Source of the DNA: Aquirickettsiella gammari
GTDB lineage: Bacteria > Pseudomonadota > Gammaproteobacteria > Diplorickettsiales > Diplorickettsiaceae
NCBI GenBank assembly: GCA_963701065.1
Contig: OY969558.1
Span: forward strand, 744,001 to 808,000
Reading direction: 5' to 3'
DNA length: 64,000 bases
Under the pieces are notes generated by a model. The model was given only the letters and a program-made list of their open reading frames with translations. It did no database searches and was not told where the DNA came from. Position numbers and translations under genes: made by a program. This document shows positions 63,454 to 64,000 of this stretch, one piece after another. Numbering within the stretch: the first letter of the stretch is position 1; the number at the start of each line of letters is the position of its first letter.

Positions 63454-64000
63454 ATGGTACTTTTCCGAGGTTTAAAGCCAGCTTTTAAAAAAGTCAATAA
63501 AATCAAAACCAAACTTGATTTACATTCTGTTAGAACGGCGGATGATCTACTAAATACTAAAGATAACTTGAAGTTTGTTAAAGCAGTTAAACTACTTATC
63601 AAGCCATCTACCCGTTTTAATCGTTTTTATTTACCTACTATCAGAAAATTTGCCGAATTTGTTCAGAATATCACTGAAAATCAATGTGGGTTCTTTAGTC
63701 AAGAAATAGGTTTTTTAGAGCGCGGTTTGGAGCGTTCTTCTAGAACGCTTGCTTTATGCTTAAAGTATTTTTTCCCGGAAGAGGTAAATTTCGCTAATAT
63801 TTCTAGTAAGGATGCTTTATGGATTTATGCAACGTTTACTGCCGCATTATTTTTAGATATTGGAAAAATTGCGGTTAAATATTCGATTACGCTTTTTCAT
63901 AAAAAAGGCCATTCACTTAAAAAATGGAATCCATATATCGCTTCGATGTTAGGTCAAGGTGATTATTATGAATTTGATTATGTAAAAGAAAATTTTAATG
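63454..64000 (+). CDS. TraI_2/MobH-like HD-type protein, N-terminal part (runs off the right edge)
   Basis: 182 residues are visible from the ATG at 63454, frame open to the window end. Organisation resembles the TraI_2 (PF07514) domain of MobH-type relaxase/helicase proteins: RFNRFYLPTIRKFAEFVQNI, a helix GFLERGLERSSRTLALCL, then DALWIYATFTAALFLDIGKIAVKYSI. The usual HD histidines are replaced (ALF-L-DIGK where ALLHDIGK is typical, and GFLERGLE where a LxHSLE pattern is typical). It may be a chromosomal relative that lost metal binding. Only the N-terminus is seen. Confidence 0.6.
   Translation, partial: MVLFRGLKPAFKKVNKIKTKLDLHSVRTADDLLNTKDNLKFVKAVKLLIKPSTRFNRFYLPTIRKFAEFVQNITENQCGFFSQEIGFLERGLERSSRTLALCLKYFFPEEVNFANISSKDALWIYATFTAALFLDIGKIAVKYSITLFHKKGHSLKKWNPYIASMLGQGDYYEFDYVKENFN

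Overview
The window is a low-GC gammaproteobacterial chromosome segment. Gene content and protein style point to an intracellular Legionellales-type bacterium (Coxiella/Rickettsiella/Legionella side). The main pointers are a class I FBP aldolase, a J-domain protein, a Sel1-repeat protein, a protein rich in tyrosine motifs and a host-attachment-family protein. The lineage is an inference; no species is claimed.

Layout. 1-13.3 kb: start of ubiE, a conserved hypothetical gene, typA, a single-chain glycyl-tRNA synthetase, yggS, acnB, crcB plus a DUF190 gene, a DprE2-like SDR, a LysR regulator, periplasmic sodC, an amidase and a host-attachment-family protein. 13.3-22.6 kb: a cell-wall amidase, then glmU and the complete atpIBEFHAGDC operon on the minus strand with a recognisable promoter. 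A perfect 2 x 135 bp tandem duplication lies between atpI and the divergent fba. 23-41.8 kb: fba, cytochrome c5, a ComEA-like HhH protein, hldD/hldE, recA-recX, prlC, a DprE1-like oxidase with ptsP and rppH, cfa, a fused kinase, ubiK, comM and birA.

41.8-52.2 kb is the accessory region. A full tRNA-Thr(UGU) gene is preceded by a broken duplicate of the birA 3' end. A 58-bp copy of the tRNA 3' half lies 8.5 kb away, the usual signature of a tRNA-integrated island. Inside the island, all on the minus strand, are a Sel1-repeat protein and a 1364-aa protein. The latter has an N-terminal J domain and a C-terminal tip resembling polymorphic-toxin tips. They are followed by a 339-bp-period tandem array of four small paralogous genes that look like a diversified immunity-gene array. 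Just outside, between birA and its broken duplicate, lies a 351-aa protein with repeated tyrosine motifs (EYVNV, EYANL twice, IDYAEL) that resemble eukaryotic SH2-binding/ITIM sites.

52.4-64 kb is the replication-origin region: a TrhO-like rhodanese, an SMR transporter, recF-dnaN-dnaA, a 0.9-kb putative oriC, and rpmH-rnpA-yidD-yidC-mnmE. Two parS-like sites lie in or next to recF. Downstream are waaF, a CHCC zinc-finger protein and the start of a TraI_2/MobH-like HD protein that runs off the window.
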